Positions 63,117 through 64,000 of a stretch of 64,000 nt of DNA are shown piece by piece. How positions within the stretch are numbered: the stretch's first letter is position 1; each line of letters begins with the position of its first letter. Both the position numbers and the translations under genes were made by a program. Origin of the DNA: Streptomyces sp. MUM 2J (lineage in GTDB: Bacteria > Actinomycetota > Actinomycetes > Streptomycetales > Streptomycetaceae); NCBI RefSeq assembly GCF_022414535.1, contig NZ_JADWYM010000002.1:1-64000 (forward strand). Reading direction: 5' to 3'. The notes under the pieces are model-generated. The model had not been told where the DNA came from. It ran no database searches and was given only the letters and a program-made list of their open reading frames with translations.

Positions 63117-64000
63117 GTGACAGAAACAACGCCTGTCACAGCACGGGCTATGCCCCGTGCCCGACGCCGGAAGGGCGTCCCGGCCAGCGCGCCGGGGATG
63201 CGCGCCGCTATCTATGTTCGCCTATCGCGCGAAACCGACGAGACGACTTCGCCGGAACGCCAGCGCGCGGCCTGTGAAGCGTTGTGCGAGGCACGCGGCT
63301 GGGAGGTCGTGGCCGCCGAGGAGGACATCGACGTCTCGGGCTTCTCGCGTGGGCTCGACCGGCCGGGACTGCAACGCATCCTGACCAAACTCGCCGAGCT
63401 GGACGTGATCGTGTTCTTCAAGATCGACCGGCTTGCGCGCTCGACGGTCGACTTCGCGGAGATCATGCGACTCGCCGAGCACCAGAACGTGGCGCTCGCG
63501 TCGGCGACGGAGCCGTTCGACCTCACGTCGTCCATGGGCCGGGCCATGGCGAAGGTCATCGCGGTCTTCGCCGAGCTGGAGTCCGACACCATCGGGATGC
63601 GGGTGTCCAGCGCGCACGAGCACCTGCGCCGCGAGGGCCGCTACACCGGCGGTCGGGTCCCGTACGGGTACATGGTCGTCCCCAACCCCAACGGGGAGGG
63701 CAAGGTCCTCGCGGTCAACGAGGACGAGGCCGAGACGATCAAGCGGATCGTGGAGCGGATCCTGGCCAAGGACTCGCTCATGCAGATCATCAACGATCTC
63801 AACAAGGAGGGCGTCCCGTCGCCCGGCCACTCCTCACGCCAGACCACGGGCAAACGCAGCGACTCCAAGCAGTGGTACACGACGACGCTGCGGAGCTTGC
63901 TGGGCAACCCCCAGTTGCTCGGCCAGGTCATCGAGGACGGAAAGCCGATCCTGCGGACGGACGGCCTGCCCCTGGTCAACCGCCCGCCGATCCTCGACAA
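63117..64000 (+). CDS. Large serine recombinase (integrase), 5' part, runs off the window
   Basis: GTG 63117 opens a frame with no stop to 64000 (294 codons). The N-terminal catalytic domain has AAIYVRLSRETDETTSPERQ (nucleophile Ser37), IDVSGFSRGLDRPGLQRIL, and FFKIDRLARSTVDFAEIM with the catalytic Arg residues; the recombinase domain follows (GGRVPYGYMVVPNPNGEG, TTTLRSLLGNPQLLGQVI). It belongs to the phiC31-type integrases. It is divergent from XPB with only 27 bases between start codons. Confidence 0.92.
   Translation, partial: MTETTPVTARAMPRARRRKGVPASAPGMRAAIYVRLSRETDETTSPERQRAACEALCEARGWEVVAAEEDIDVSGFSRGLDRPGLQRILTKLAELDVIVFFKIDRLARSTVDFAEIMRLAEHQNVALASATEPFDLTSSMGRAMAKVIAVFAELESDTIGMRVSSAHEHLRREGRYTGGRVPYGYMVVPNPNGEGKVLAVNEDEAETIKRIVERILAKDSLMQIINDLNKEGVPSPGHSSRQTTGKRSDSKQWYTTTLRSLLGNPQLLGQVIEDGKPILRTDGLPLVNRPPILD

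Noticed and set aside
63222-64000. Minus-strand ORFs of 119-202 codons at the right edge
   Set aside because: They are shadows of the plus-strand serine integrase, which has no stop codon before the window ends.

Overview
The window is chromosomal DNA of a Streptomyces. The evidence is very high G+C with strong third-position bias, many GTG starts, 4-nt ATGA/GTGA couplings, long GC-rich hairpin terminators, and a gene order that I recall from S. coelicolor SCO4226-SCO4310 (phoU-phoRP, carD-ispDF-cysS, msiK, then cdgB-nag-otsBA-thrC-scoF-groEL2-murQ). Names and functions rest on protein motifs and that recalled synteny. No database search was possible.

Layout. 1-4.3 kb is an accessory patch: an RsbW-like ATPase with a coupled partner, a Ser/Thr kinase of visibly lower G+C with two TTA codons, a membrane-protein gene broken by a TGA, att-like repeats and an IS transposase relic. 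4.4-8.5 kb is the phosphate-response locus: mtpA-phoU divergent from phoR-phoP with a PHO box between them, then a lipoprotein. 9.1-15.5 kb holds carD, ispD-ispF, cysS, rlmB and a DoxX-like membrane protein. 15.7-18.4 kb holds a sugar nucleotidyltransferase, a secreted protein and msiK. A tRNA-Thr(TGT) at 18.6 kb borders a decayed island (about 18.7-22.1 kb) with an XRE/TPR regulator, small zinc-ribbon and membrane proteins, and a tyrosine-integrase relic. 22.1-32.3 kb holds varied secreted, regulatory and stress genes: rhomboid-like, pentapeptide repeat, M1 and M4 peptidases, a frameshifted Nudix gene, terD, arfB, an ECF41 sigma factor and a flavin reductase.

32.8-43.9 kb holds cdgB (c-di-GMP synthase), the N-acetylglucosamine genes (pfkB, nagA, nagK, an orphan sugar-binding lipoprotein), trehalose genes otsB/otsA and gpgS. 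44-48.4 kb holds a SAM riboswitch controlling a threonine-synthase-like gene fused by overlap to a MoaD/ThiS-like sulfur carrier, then scoF and groEL2 with CIRCE operators. 49.6-55.8 kb holds an old-yellow-enzyme-type oxidoreductase and the murR-murQ-PTS operon. 55.9-63.1 kb holds a fused acetyltransferase, an HD protein, cutC, helD and an XPB helicase. The window ends inside a large serine integrase that starts 27 nt from the XPB start, so another integrated element begins here.

How the genes connect. Predicted DasR (dre) operators occur at msiK, between nagK and the sugar-binding protein, and at cutC, so GlcNAc sensing links several loci. murR-murQ-PTS handles the other wall amino sugar, MurNAc. 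cdgB carries candidate BldD and Crp sites. The most interesting locus is the SAM-riboswitch/ThrC-like/MoaD-like unit, which looks like a thiocarboxylate-dependent sulfur-assimilation step toward homocysteine rather than plain threonine synthesis.
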